From the IMG/VR virus record IMGVR_UViG_3300045283_000109, positions 1-35,362 of that record: 35,362 nucleotides of DNA; one strand, 5' to 3'. Position numbers and translations under genes: made by a program. The notes under the pieces are model-generated. The model was given only the letters and a program-made list of their open reading frames with translations, ran no database searches and was not told the origin of the DNA. Source of the stretch: a virus. Below, one piece after another: positions 15,182 to 23,236 of this stretch (position 1 is the stretch's first letter; every line of letters starts with the position of its first letter).

Positions 15182-16095
15182 CGTGGTTCCACCTCCTTCG
15201 TGCCTGTGTAGAGAGGGACGGCTACTTCCGCGCGGCGTCCGCGGATCGGGTGGGATGTCCCGGCGCGATCTCTTGGAGGTGTGCGTACCGGCTCGAAGCC
15301 GGCGTCGATCAAAGCCTCGGTCGCCCTCTGTTTGGCCGATGCCTCTTCGTCCTCCGGAGGTTCGTCCTCCGAAATCTCATAAGCCTGAAGCTCATGGAGC
15401 GTCTGAATGACCGCCTCCATCCGCGGCACATTCGCCTGGTCCCCAGGTTCGTCCTGTTCCTCGATGTAGCCGGCAGCTAGCACGATCATCTGCGCCAGAC
15501 AGTCGAGGTCTTCCGTGTCGATCCGTTCGGCCAGCATCCGGTCGGTCACCGAACGGATCCCCGCCGTCGCGCCCGCATAGGCCGGGAAGGTGACGGGGCC
15601 GAATTCGACCATCCGCACCTCCTTGACCGTCCGCTCTGGCAACCCTTGCGGGTTGTGGTCGGAGCGTTCGGCTTTGCGATCCCAGTTCTGCCGCAAGACC
15701 TCGAAACGGAAGGAAGACCCGTACAGGCCCGCCTCGAGACCCGGCAAGAGGTCGCGGTTGTAGGTCGTGTCGAGCAGCGGCACCTCGTAGTCGATGCTGC
15801 GCTCGCTCGCCTGCAACGACTCGATTGACCCGAGCGGCTTGTCACCGATCTGCGGGTCGGAGCCATGCTGGAAAAGGACGCGCATCTTGTCGCGGTTTTC
15901 GCTGATCGTCTTGTCGAACGAACCCGGAGCCAACTGCTCCATGAAATGACCCTCGGAACGCGAGTCGATCTCCGTCCACTCGTTCAAGACCGCCAAGGAG
16001 CCGGTCAGCGTCGGCATCCCCTCGTCCTCTGATCGAAGCTCATAGCCGTGAGGCAGCGCACGAAACTCGGGCTTCGCCTTTCCGTTCTCGCTCAT
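15166..16095 (-). CDS. HK97-family prohead protease
   Basis: 309 residues, peptidase U35/S78 type. The N-terminal half has the family layout: GSLAVLNEWTEID, then LFQHGSDPQIGDKPLGSI with the catalytic His, then YGSSFRFEVLRQNW with the likely catalytic Ser. The acidic tail (EDEPPEDEEASAK) is longer than in compact homologues. It cleaves the capsid delta domain after assembly. ATG at 16095 follows a CCGAAGAACA linker after the portal stop. Confidence 0.92.
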   Translation of the reverse strand: MSENGKAKPEFRALPHGYELRSEDEGMPTLTGSLAVLNEWTEIDSRSEGHFMEQLAPGSFDKTISENRDKMRVLFQHGSDPQIGDKPLGSIESLQASERSIDYEVPLLDTTYNRDLLPGLEAGLYGSSFRFEVLRQNWDRKAERSDHNPQGLPERTVKEVRMVEFGPVTFPAYAGATAGIRSVTDRMLAERIDTEDLDCLAQMIVLAAGYIEEQDEPGDQANVPRMEAVIQTLHELQAYEISEDEPPEDEEASAKQRATEALIDAGFEPVRTPPRDRAGTSHPIRGRRAEVAVPLYTGTKEVEPRWRLK

Positions 16096-16100
16096 GGTCT

Positions 16101-16113
16101 TGTTCTTCGGCTA
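16101..16113 (-). repeat. TAGCCGAAGAACA junction linker, copy 3
   Basis: Starts with the portal TAG and runs through CCGAAGAACAAGACC to the protease ATG. Nearly the same as copy 2 up to the start codon. Confidence 0.85.
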
Positions 16114-17517
16114 CGGATTTGCGGAGTCGCCGTTCGAACTCACAGGCGCCGGTTCGGCCGGTGCCACAGCGCCGCCGACAAGTGAACCCTTGCCCTCCCC
16201 GACCGCACCGATCGGCGTCAACTGCACCGACAGCATCCCCGTATGCGAAAGCTCGCTCCACTCCGGGTTGACGGTCGCCACGACCGCGTCCGGCTCGAAG
16301 CCGGCGGTGATCAGCGAATGGATCGTCGCCGCCCGGATCTGGTCGATCTCCGCCTCATCCCGCGCGTTCTCGTGCAGGGCCGGGATGTCGCGGTCGTCGT
16401 ACCAGAGATCAGCGTTGGCTGGGACGTCGATGATCGTCGCCAACGAACCGGCGACGTTCCGCCACAGCGGCCGCATGGTCAGGTCAACGAACCGCCGCAT
16501 CGCCAACTGGTAGTTCGAGTACGTCGCCGACGCCAACCCTTCGGAGAAGCCTGCGATGACGGGGGGCACTTCGGCGGCAGCGGCGATCCGTGTCTCGCCA
16601 GCGCCTTGTGTGACCTTGAACTCGAGCTGTTGGAAGTTCGCGCCGACTACAGTCGCGTCCGCGCCGGAGGTGAGGAACAGCGTCTTGTAGGCGTTGTCGA
16701 TCCCCTCATGCTTCGCCTTGAACGTCGCGATCAGAGACTTGAACGCCTCCTCGCGGACACCCTCGGGAACTTTCACGACCATGTTCGGGGTGGCCGCGTT
16801 GTTGAAGAACCGTTCCTTATGGGTGGTCGCGGCCCCGTCCGCCATCACTTCCTGAATCACCGGGGTCAACCACGAGAACCCCGCGTAGATGCCCTCTGGG
16901 TCCGGGTTCGGGGCGAAGTGCGCCACCTCGTCAGGAGCGAAGACGATCGGATCCTGGCCGGAGCTCCGTCCGTTGGGCCAGTAGGCGTACCCGAGTTTGT
17001 CAAGTTTCCGTAGCGGGTTGCTCTCGTTCAGGGCGAGCACGATGTCGACCCAGTCCGGCCTGAGGATCTGCAACCGGTCGCCGCGGTTGATCACGAAACT
17101 GTTGCCGGCCAGGTCCGCCTGCTGGATCATTCGGGCGAGCAGATCGCCGGTCGTGCCGCCAGGCCAGGGAACTTCGAGCGGCCCGAGCGCGGGCGTCCCG
17201 AACAACTTGCCCCGGCGGCCGCCGGACATTTGGGTGAACTGGAACCTGGCCTCCGAGAACAGCCGCATCCTGACCGCCATGCAGGTGTAGATCGGCCCGT
17301 TGTTCTTGTAGACGCCGCGGATGTAACCGGCGAAGCTCGGATCGACCGACTCGGGCTTGTTCGGCGGCATCGTCTGCGACGGGACGAGTTGGGCGCTGAC
17401 ACCGCCGTACAGGAACTGGGTCTGGTTCAGGTACTCGCTCACCGACATGGTCGGGAAGGCGCGCTCATGGAGGTCGTCGACGTACTCCGGCCCGCGACGC
17501 CACGGCAGCAGATTCAT
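16111..17517 (-). CDS. HK97-family portal protein
   Basis: 468 residues. Typical family features: PIYTCMAVRMRLFSEARFQF near the N-terminus, WPGGTTGDLLARMIQQADLAG, DEVAHFAPNPDPEGIYAG, and the C-terminal ATYSNYQLAMRRFVDLTMRP. It forms the dodecameric DNA channel at one capsid vertex. ATG overlaps the stop of the small HTH gene (ATGA). Confidence 0.93.
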   Translation of the reverse strand: MNLLPWRRGPEYVDDLHERAFPTMSVSEYLNQTQFLYGGVSAQLVPSQTMPPNKPESVDPSFAGYIRGVYKNNGPIYTCMAVRMRLFSEARFQFTQMSGGRRGKLFGTPALGPLEVPWPGGTTGDLLARMIQQADLAGNSFVINRGDRLQILRPDWVDIVLALNESNPLRKLDKLGYAYWPNGRSSGQDPIVFAPDEVAHFAPNPDPEGIYAGFSWLTPVIQEVMADGAATTHKERFFNNAATPNMVVKVPEGVREEAFKSLIATFKAKHEGIDNAYKTLFLTSGADATVVGANFQQLEFKVTQGAGETRIAAAAEVPPVIAGFSEGLASATYSNYQLAMRRFVDLTMRPLWRNVAGSLATIIDVPANADLWYDDRDIPALHENARDEAEIDQIRAATIHSLITAGFEPDAVVATVNPEWSELSHTGMLSVQLTPIGAVGEGKGSLVGGAVAPAEPAPVSSNGDSANP

Positions 17518-17717
17518 GCGGCCACCGCCGTGTCGACCTGTGATCGCATCTTGTCGCGTGCTCGAATCAACGTCCTGGAAACCGCCGCCGTCGACACTCC
17601 ATACTCCGGCGCCAACGCGCTAGTCCCACGCTCCAGTAGCACCGTGTCGAGCAGGACGTCCGTCTGCAATGGCGTCAACCGGGCGGCGACCACCATGATC
17701 AGCAGCTTCTCGCTCAT
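17514..17717 (-). CDS. Small helix-turn-helix (sigma region 4-like) protein
   Basis: 67 residues. Residues about 14-60 (LTPLQTDVLLDTVLLERG, ALAPEYGVSTAAVSRTLI) form a sigma-70 region-4/LuxR-like helix-turn-helix. It is coupled to terminase and portal by ATGA on both sides. It may regulate late genes, or serve as a small DNA-binding packaging partner, since no conventional small terminase is seen. The role is inference. Confidence 0.68.
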   Translation of the reverse strand: MSEKLLIMVVAARLTPLQTDVLLDTVLLERGTSALAPEYGVSTAAVSRTLIRARDKMRSQVDTAVAA

Positions 17718-19147
17718 GCCAGCGCCGCCAACGGGACGTTCGCGAACGCCAACTCAGACGCAGCCTCGGTGTGCACCATCGCGGCAGCCGTCAGAGCGTC
17801 GATCACCCTCACGTCCTGCTTATGGCGACTCTCCCTCGAGCGGTGCGGCCGGTCAAAACGAAGATCCCCATAGGTCGCAGGACGAGCGATCGCGTTCAGG
17901 GCGTGACGAGTCAGGTTCTCATCGCGAGTGTGCTTCAACCACCCTTGACGCAGAGCCTCCATGAACGTCTTGTAGTCGGCGCAGTGGAAGGCGTTCGACT
18001 GGCTGTGGTCTGAAACCTCACAGCCAAGTTCGTCCTCGATCCAGGCGGCGATGTCCATCCCATTCGAGGTATCCATGACCACCCGCTTGATCGGCGTCCG
18101 CGTATTCAGCTCAAGGATCGCCCGCTTGATCTCGTCGGGGTGCGTCGAGTTGCCGTTCCGGGGAGGGACGATCACACGGCCCTTGCCGAGCAGCCGATAG
18201 TCGTCGCTCCTGATCCAGAGAGGCTGGATCGCCGTCGTGTCGTTCTTCCAACCCAGGTCGATTCCGACCTCAACCTCGGTCCCCGCGGGGATGTCGCGCT
18301 CCACCTCAGCCTCGAACCATTCCGCCTCGGTGATCGCCGCCATGTCGGAACGAGTTGGCAGGTTGCAGGTCAGCCGGCGCCAGTGCTGGAGGTTCCAGTC
18401 GGGTGACTCCCGCTCGTCACGGAGCGTCGCCACCGTGACACTAGAGAGCGGGTTTGCTCGGGCGACAAGTCCAAGGTCGTCCGAATCTCCATCTTCGGGG
18501 ACGCTCCAGTCGTGAAGTACGAAGGCGTCACCGACGGCCCTGGTGAAGACCTCTTCACGTTCCACCTCCTGTGCCATCTGACGCATCCGGTCCCTCTGCT
18601 GCTCGAACTCGCCACCCGGCTCACCCGCAGTAGAGATGACGATGATCTGCGCGTTCCGTTTCTTCAACTTGCCGCGCCAAGTCCGGTAAAGCTCCAATGA
18701 TTTGTGCCGGTGCAGCTCGTCGATGATGCAGTCGGTAGGGATGATCCCGTCGCCCGTGTTCGCGTCGGCGGCCATCACCTGAATCCGCGAATGCATCGAC
18801 GGGCAAAGGATGCGACGATAACCCTCGAGACAGCGGAACTTGCTCTCAAGCTCAGAACGGACAACGAAGCCGGCAGCCTGCCCATAGATCAATCCGGCCT
18901 GGTCGCGTGAAGCAGCAGCGACAGGGATGTGACCGAACTCCGTGAACTCAAGCTTGTAAAGCGCCAGACCAGCGACAAGTGTCGTCTTGCCGTTGCCCTG
19001 CGGAATCACCAGCCAACAAGCAGGCTTGCCGGTGAAAACGTCCTCGACGAACTGCTCCTGGAACGGCTCGAGCTCCCACGGATCTCCACTGTCCAGGACG
19101 AGGCCGGCGGCCCAGCTTCTGAAATGATCGAGCGTGAAAGGCTTCAT
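17714..19147 (-). CDS. terL: Terminase large subunit
   Basis: 477 residues from ATG at 19147, which overlaps the HNH stop (ATGA). Walker A is PQGNGKT at 49-55, Walker B IIDELH at 141-146, with the coupling motif near ISTAGEP at 171-177. The nuclease domain shows GIDLGWKNDTT near 295-305 (Asp297), VVMDTSNG and a late Asp in DVRVIDALTAA. It packages DNA and cuts it. A longer start at 19318 would run into the HNH gene and is not needed. Confidence 0.95.
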   Translation of the reverse strand: MKPFTLDHFRSWAAGLVLDSGDPWELEPFQEQFVEDVFTGKPACWLVIPQGNGKTTLVAGLALYKLEFTEFGHIPVAAASRDQAGLIYGQAAGFVVRSELESKFRCLEGYRRILCPSMHSRIQVMAADANTGDGIIPTDCIIDELHRHKSLELYRTWRGKLKKRNAQIIVISTAGEPGGEFEQQRDRMRQMAQEVEREEVFTRAVGDAFVLHDWSVPEDGDSDDLGLVARANPLSSVTVATLRDERESPDWNLQHWRRLTCNLPTRSDMAAITEAEWFEAEVERDIPAGTEVEVGIDLGWKNDTTAIQPLWIRSDDYRLLGKGRVIVPPRNGNSTHPDEIKRAILELNTRTPIKRVVMDTSNGMDIAAWIEDELGCEVSDHSQSNAFHCADYKTFMEALRQGWLKHTRDENLTRHALNAIARPATYGDLRFDRPHRSRESRHKQDVRVIDALTAAAMVHTEAASELAFANVPLAALA

Positions 19148-19785
19148 CCGACCAGGCGGAGTTGGGCGGCACCGCTTGTTCCTCGTTTTGAATTGCAGAG
19201 CTTGTGAGCGAGCGCGACGTTCTCCCAGGTATGTGAACCACCAGCACTGAGGGGAACGAGATGATCCATGCTCCAGGTCTTGCGAGACACGTCGCGTCGG
19301 CAGACGTGACATCTCCACCCATCACGCTTTGCAAGAGTCGTAAGACCGATCTGATCCCGCGTCTCTTCGGAACGGATGCGCTTGCTGCGATTCTGCTTGT
19401 CGCGACGCCGCGCCGATCGTTTCCAGCAGGCCCAGGAACAGAATTTGACCTCGGTCCTGTAGTCGCCAACGAACTCCTCGCCACATTCGGCGCACGGTCC
19501 GGCAACCCAGACCCGCGAACGATCCCGCTTGGCTTTATGGCCCCTAGCCGTCTGTTCATGCCAGCTTCTGGTCGCACATGCTTTGGAGCAATACTTGGCA
19601 CCCCGGCGACTAACGAACACCTCCTTGCACCATCCACAGTCGGTGTAGGAGATTTTGCAGGTTGGCCAAACCATGCGCGTCCTCTTACGCCGAATGACTT
19701 GACCGCAGACCCTGCCGCAAGTTCGCTGCTTGGAATACGTCGGCCGGTAACTCTTGGCGCAGACTTCGCAAACCCGAGGTCTCAT
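19144..19785 (-). CDS. HNH endonuclease with multiple zinc fingers
   Basis: 213 residues. The N-terminal half has serial Cys pairs (CEVCAKSY, CGWCKEVF, CSKACATR, CAECGEEF, CSWACW). The C-terminus is an HNH domain (CHVCRRDVSRKTWSMDHLVP, NVALAHKLCNSKRG). Located next to terminase, where HNH enzymes often assist cos cleavage, although homing is also possible. Start ATG at 19785 makes an ATGA overlap; the ATG at 19794 is an alternative. Confidence 0.85.
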   Translation of the reverse strand: MRPRVCEVCAKSYRPTYSKQRTCGRVCGQVIRRKRTRMVWPTCKISYTDCGWCKEVFVSRRGAKYCSKACATRSWHEQTARGHKAKRDRSRVWVAGPCAECGEEFVGDYRTEVKFCSWACWKRSARRRDKQNRSKRIRSEETRDQIGLTTLAKRDGWRCHVCRRDVSRKTWSMDHLVPLSAGGSHTWENVALAHKLCNSKRGTSGAAQLRLVG

Positions 19786-20156
19786 CCGACCCATACCTCG
19801 CGGTCGTGGTGTTTCTCCCGAATGGCTGGCGATGGGTCTTTGGAGAGACCTCCTTCACGACGATCCCACCCCCGGTGGTGTGTCTTGTCTCGTTTGCTGG
19901 AGTTGCAACTGCGGCAGAGAACTTGGAGGTTGTGTGTTGCGTTGGTGCCGCCTTTGTTGAGTGGAATGATGTGGTCGAGTGTGAGGTCGTTGGTACTACC
20001 GCAGTGGGCGCAGTGTGGTGAGCGTGCGATCAGGTTGGCGCTGCGCTTGGCCCATCTGGAGTCGTAGCCTCGAGCGGTGCTGCTGCCTCGTCTTCGGTTG
20101 GCGTTAGGGCAGCGGCCTTGATGATGGGTGTTGCAGTGCAGGCAGAAGCGAACCAT
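19782..20156 (-). CDS. HNH endonuclease next to terminase
   Basis: 124 residues. N-terminus FCLHCNTHHQGRCPN, then RGYDSRWAKRSANLIARSP and a compact HNH core (CAHCGSTNDLTLDHIIPLNK, VLCRSCNSSKR). This short form is the one commonly found directly upstream of terminase and involved in packaging. ATG at 20156 follows a CCGAAGAACA linker. Two HNH genes in series here are unusual; one may be a homing gene. Confidence 0.85.
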   Translation of the reverse strand: MVRFCLHCNTHHQGRCPNANRRRGSSTARGYDSRWAKRSANLIARSPHCAHCGSTNDLTLDHIIPLNKGGTNATHNLQVLCRSCNSSKRDKTHHRGWDRREGGLSKDPSPAIREKHHDREVWVG

Positions 20157-20161
20157 GTGGT

Positions 20162-20174
20162 TGTTCTTCGGCTA
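20162..20174 (-). repeat. TAGCCGAAGAACA junction linker, copy 4
   Basis: Starts with the TAG of the sigma-like gene's C-terminal frame and leads to the ATG of the HNH gene. The conserved linker argues that this stop, and so this frame, is the real gene end. Confidence 0.8.
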
Positions 20175-20697
20175 GCGCTCGGTGAGTTCGCTACGCAGTT
20201 GGTCTTGCCTGAGGCGGATCGTGCGCAGCGGGAGATTGAGGATGACTGCGATCTCGCGTTCGCTGAAGCCCAAGTAGATCCTGAAGCTGATCTCCTGCAA
20301 CGTCCAGAGGCCCAGTGTTGTCAGGGTGTTCGGGTCGATCGTCGAGGGTGGTGAAGGTGGGTGGTGTCCGTTCGTGGATCCGGTCTTTGAAGACCCAGCG
20401 TGTTCGGTAGTTGCTGCGTTTCCAGTCGACGATGAAGTGGTTGAGGCGGGCGCCGGCTGTGTGGCTGAAGGTTCCGAGGGCCGGGTTGTAGTTGCCGTTT
20501 TGGCTGAGTTCCCAGATGTAGGTGATGCAGTCGGCGATGAGGTCTTCGCGGTCGAGGTAGCCGAATTCGGTGAGGCCGCTGTGTTGGACGGCGTGTTCGG
20601 CGAAGGCTTCGACGTCGCGGATGTCGTGGAGGGTGAGTTTGTGTTGGAGCAGGATGCTTTGAAGGTAGTGCGACGGGTGGACGGTCTTGTCGTCAGG
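20172..20697 (-). CDS. Sigma-70-like factor, split between two frames
   Basis: The N-terminal part reads in one frame (codons from 20694 downward) and looks like sigma region 2: FGYLDREDLIADCITYIWEL and LGTFSHTAGARLNHFIVDWK. The C-terminal part, with a sigma region 4 helix-turn-helix (LQEISFRIYLGFSEREIAVI, LPLRTIRLRQDQL), lies in the frame one base further on, ending at TAG 20172. The change must occur around 20375-20320. The N-terminal frame has no ATG/GTG/TTG start near the previous gene; a CTGA overlap at 20693-20696 points to the other frame. The gene may be damaged, carry indels, or use recoding. If intact it would be a late-gene regulator. Confidence 0.6.
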
Positions 20698-21091
20698 CTG
20701 ACTTCTCCCGTGCGGTGTGAAGTCGGAAGGGGTTGAGCTCGGCGGCTTTTGCGGCAAGGTTGGGCTCTGCGAAGTGCCGTACCTCGAGCCAGTGTTGCGC
20801 TTGCCGGCTGTCGGGATAGTGGACGAGGTGATGACAGGGCGCGCAGAGCAGGCAGAGGTCTTCTCGGTGTTCGTATCCGAGACGTGCGTAGGTGCTGTGG
20901 TGAACCTGGAACTTGATCCAGTCTCCGTCTTCGGCGGCGGATAGTCCGCATAGCTGGCAGATGTCATCGGTTGTTTCGCGGAAGACTCGGCGGACGTGCA
21001 TCCAGTGCTGTGATTGGAGATAGGCGGGTGTTGATAGGGAGCGGAGGTACCAGACGGGTTCGGGTGGAAGCGGAGGTTTAGGTTTCGTCAT
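20693..21091 (-). CDS. HNH endonuclease (replication module)
   Basis: 132 residues. The core DICQLCGLSAAEDGDW, FQVHHSTYARLGYEHRED, CLLCAPCHHLVHY gives the paired Cys and the histidines of a McrA-type HNH nuclease. It overlaps the ATPase gene by 14 bases and is third of three HNH enzymes in the window. It may act in recombination or resolution, or be a homing gene. Confidence 0.82.
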   Translation of the reverse strand: MTKPKPPLPPEPVWYLRSLSTPAYLQSQHWMHVRRVFRETTDDICQLCGLSAAEDGDWIKFQVHHSTYARLGYEHREDLCLLCAPCHHLVHYPDSRQAQHWLEVRHFAEPNLAAKAAELNPFRLHTAREKSA

Positions 21092-22310
21092 CGGGTCTCA
21101 TTTCGTCGGCCCAGGTTGGATCGAATGGGGCTGCGAGTTCCTCGAACCACTGGCTTGGTTTTTGATGGTCTGTCATCGTGTGGTCGGTGGTGTGCGTACC
21201 TCCGGTACGCGAACCACCTGAACCACTACTACTCTTGTTGTTCATCGAACCACTGCCGAACAACTCCCGAACCACTGAACTGGTGGTGTCTGATTCGGGG
21301 TTATCCACAGGCTCGTTTTCGCGGTACGGCCGGACTGACTCGAGCAGTTTCGAGCGGTTCGGGCCTGGCGTCTCGGTGATGAATCCTTCGCGTAGGAGTG
21401 CGTCGATCGCCTTGAGGATGTAGTCCTTGGTGCCGCCGAGTGCTTCGTAGACGCGGTTGCGGCTTGGCGGTTCGACGCGGTTTTCGAGGTCGATCGAGAC
21501 CTTCTCCATTAGGCGTGTGGGGCGGAAGTAGCCTGCGTTGGATGTGGTGGCCTGGGGTTCCGTGAACGCCCAGCTGATCCGGTGTGTGGCAGGGTCCGAG
21601 TCGAGCTCCAGGTCGGCAAGGTGACCGCGTTTGAGGCAACCACCGCGATCCTTGTGCGTGGTGATCTTGTAACGGCCGGATGTGCCGCGGCTGATCGGCT
21701 GGATCGTGTCGAAGCCCAGATGAACGTCTGAGGATCCAAGTTTGCGTTCGCTGCCGATGACGAATTTGCCGCGTCCTTCGATGTTCTTGGTGACGTGGTC
21801 GATGACGATGGTCGCGATGCCGGCGAGCCAGAACGCACCTACATAGAGACGGCTGAATTTCTCGACGTCGCTGCGTTTGTTGTCGTCGTAGCCTTCGACC
21901 TGGTATGCGCCGGCGGCGGCATCGATGACGACTAGGTCAGGTCCGAACTCGACTAGGCCGGCTAGGCGTGCTGGTGTGGCCGGTTCGTCGGGCTCGAGAT
22001 AACCGATCTGGCTGAGCGTGTGATCGTCAGCCCCAAGTTCTTGGAGTCGCTTTTTCGCGTCGCGTGCGCCCATTTCGAAGTCGATCAGGACAGCGCGTGC
22101 GTGTTGGGCAACAACAATCAGGACTGCATAGGCGGCGAGTGTTTTCGCTGATTCGGGTGGTCCGCTGAAGACGTGGCGTTTGCCGGGGTAGAGGAGGCCG
22201 GTGTTGCCGAGTGTGGGTTCGATTGGTGGTTTGTCTGGGAGCGTGTTGAGGTTGATCGGTTGCCATGAGTCGACGTGGTCGAGCTGCTCGAGCGGGAACA
22301 GGTCGGTCAT
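21078..22310 (-). CDS. RepA-like replication ATPase (AAA_25 type)
   Basis: 410 residues from ATG at 22310 (ATGA overlap). RecA-fold ATPase: Walker A GPPESAKT at 50-57, ARAVLIDFEMG at 72-81, Walker B GPDLVVIDAAA near 124-134, and a sensor-like VIDHVTKN. The family comprises RepA-like hexameric helicases and related replicative ATPases. After it comes a winged-helix-like part (ENRVEPPSRNRVYEAL, IDALLREGFITETPG), then a Ser/Gly/Thr-rich linker. The DNA coding for the linker and tail holds iteron-like repeats. It is the only obvious replication initiator or helicase in the window. Confidence 0.82.
   Translation of the reverse strand: MTDLFPLEQLDHVDSWQPINLNTLPDKPPIEPTLGNTGLLYPGKRHVFSGPPESAKTLAAYAVLIVVAQHARAVLIDFEMGARDAKKRLQELGADDHTLSQIGYLEPDEPATPARLAGLVEFGPDLVVIDAAAGAYQVEGYDDNKRSDVEKFSRLYVGAFWLAGIATIVIDHVTKNIEGRGKFVIGSERKLGSSDVHLGFDTIQPISRGTSGRYKITTHKDRGGCLKRGHLADLELDSDPATHRISWAFTEPQATTSNAGYFRPTRLMEKVSIDLENRVEPPSRNRVYEALGGTKDYILKAIDALLREGFITETPGPNRSKLLESVRPYRENEPVDNPESDTTSSVVRELFGSGSMNNKSSSGSGGSRTGGTHTTDHTMTDHQKPSQWFEELAAPFDPTWADEMRPDDET
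21144..21276. repeat. Iteron-like GAACCACT cluster, candidate origin
   Basis: GAACCACT occurs exactly at 21144-21151, 21220-21227, 21247-21254 and 21269-21276, and as GAACCACC at 21211-21218. On the coding strand (AGTGGTTC) the exact copies occupy all three codon phases. The repetition is therefore not explained by repeated amino acids alone. Lambda's origin also lies inside its replication-initiator gene. Confidence 0.55.
21194..21210. repeat. Perfect inverted repeat beside iterons
   Basis: GCGTACC-TCC-GGTACGC, seven-base arms with a three-base centre, located between iteron copies. It could be a protein-binding site or a small hairpin in an origin. Confidence 0.6.
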
Positions 22311-22543
22311 CGCCACCAAACCACCAAGCGATGACGCGGACAGCAACCCTTCTTCGTGACCGGATCACACTGGATTGACGGGTCGCGCCATTCGTGGCCG
22401 CCGAACATCTCGCCGCAGACCGGACATGGCAGCCAGAAGAACCCGATTGCGTGAGCGAATGCCTTGTGACACCAGCGCGGCAGTAGTGATATGCGGCCTG
22501 GATCCGTCAGTAGCACCGGGCGCCATTCGTTGACATCGATCAT
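22307..22543 (-). CDS. Small zinc-finger phage protein
   Basis: 78 residues. CHKAFAHAIGFFWLPCPVCG, GGHEW and CCPRHRLVVWWR are typical of a small phage family with a probable metal site. ATGA overlaps on both sides tie it to the ATPase and the preceding helical gene. Function unknown. Confidence 0.65.
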   Translation of the reverse strand: MIDVNEWRPVLLTDPGRISLLPRWCHKAFAHAIGFFWLPCPVCGEMFGGHEWRDPSIQCDPVTKKGCCPRHRLVVWWR

Positions 22544-22773
22544 GCGGCGTCAAGGAGGTCGATGGCGTGGAAGTCCAACCGGACGAGCTCGCGTTGTTTC
22601 GCCTGTTCGACTTCGTTTGCGTGTAGCCGGTCTGGGTCGACTGGTTCACCTTGGAGAAGTGCGACACAAGTGTCGAGGTCCCGTGCGAGTCGCATGGCGA
22701 CGAGGATCCGGTCAGGGTGTGGGTAGTGGGCTCGGCGCCGGGCGTCGTCCCAGTCGTCTAGGAGGTGGTTCAT
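22540..22773 (-). CDS. Small helical protein
   Basis: 77 residues from ATG at 22773 (ATGA overlap with the nuclease stop). Helical and charged (MNHLLDDWDDARRRAHYPHP start; RLARDLDTCVALLQGEPVD). No family recognised. A longer start inside the nuclease gene is not supported. Confidence 0.58.
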   Translation of the reverse strand: MNHLLDDWDDARRRAHYPHPDRILVAMRLARDLDTCVALLQGEPVDPDRLHANEVEQAKQRELVRLDFHAIDLLDAA

Positions 22774-23072
22774 GCAGGCCATTCGCTCGAGTCGACCCAG
22801 TGGAGTTTTCCTCTGGGTGGCCACCAGGCGAGCTGTGCGAGGGCGCCAGCGCGTGTGGCGACTGCTTTGAGGTCGGCGCGTTTGGCTGGTGGGAAGCCGT
22901 GGTAGGGGCCGCGATGGGTGGCTTTGACTTCGATGAATCGGCTGAAGTGTCCGTCTTTCAGTGCGATGAGGTCGCAGAAGCCGAGGCTGCCTGCTGCGCG
23001 GATGACGACCCAGTCGTCGTCTTCGAGGGTGTCGCGGACTTGGCGTTCGCGGTGGATGCCGCGGTTGGTCAT
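22770..23072 (-). CDS. PDDEXK nuclease, Holliday-resolvase-like
   Basis: 100 residues. RGIHRERQVRDTLEDDDWVV, AAGSLGFCDLIALKDG and FIEVKATHRGPYHG give the E, D and ExK residues of a PDDEXK fold as in Hjc-type resolvases. KADLK- and WWPPRGKLHW-like ends fit the phage version. It would resolve replication or recombination intermediates before packaging. ATGA overlap at both ends. Confidence 0.82.
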   Translation of the reverse strand: MTNRGIHRERQVRDTLEDDDWVVIRAAGSLGFCDLIALKDGHFSRFIEVKATHRGPYHGFPPAKRADLKAVATRAGALAQLAWWPPRGKLHWVDSSEWPA

Positions 23073-23236
23073 CCGCGGCCGCTGCCTTTGCAGTAGGTGC
23101 AGACGCCGAACCGGGTTAGGCCGGTGCCGTGACAGTTCGGACAGACAGGCTTAGTGCGGTACGGGTAGTCGGGGCAACTCGTCTCGTGGCCGAGCACGCC
23201 GGGGTTGCGACAGGTGCAAGCGGCAGAATCGCTCAC
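23069..23236 (-). CDS. DnaJ-type zinc-finger mini-protein
   Basis: 55 residues. The C-terminus has two CxxCxGxG repeats (CPNCHGTGLTRFGVCTYCKG), as in the DnaJ cysteine-rich region, plus Cys-rich N-terminal residues. GTG start (GTGA overlap). The N-terminus MSDSAA carries the motif shared by the array of small genes. Likely a stand-alone zinc protein, not a chaperone. Confidence 0.7.
   Translation of the reverse strand: MSDSAACTCRNPGVLGHETSCPDYPYRTKPVCPNCHGTGLTRFGVCTYCKGSGRG

Noticed and set aside
17714-19318. Longer terminase start at 19318
   Set aside because: The extra 57 residues are out of family and lie inside the HNH gene; ATG at 19147 has the ATGA overlap.
20172-20951. Complete 259-residue protein in the C-terminal sigma frame
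   Set aside because: Its first 170 residues are low-complexity Ser/Thr/Pro/Ala, overlapping the HNH gene and the true region 2 frame; only its end is gene-like.
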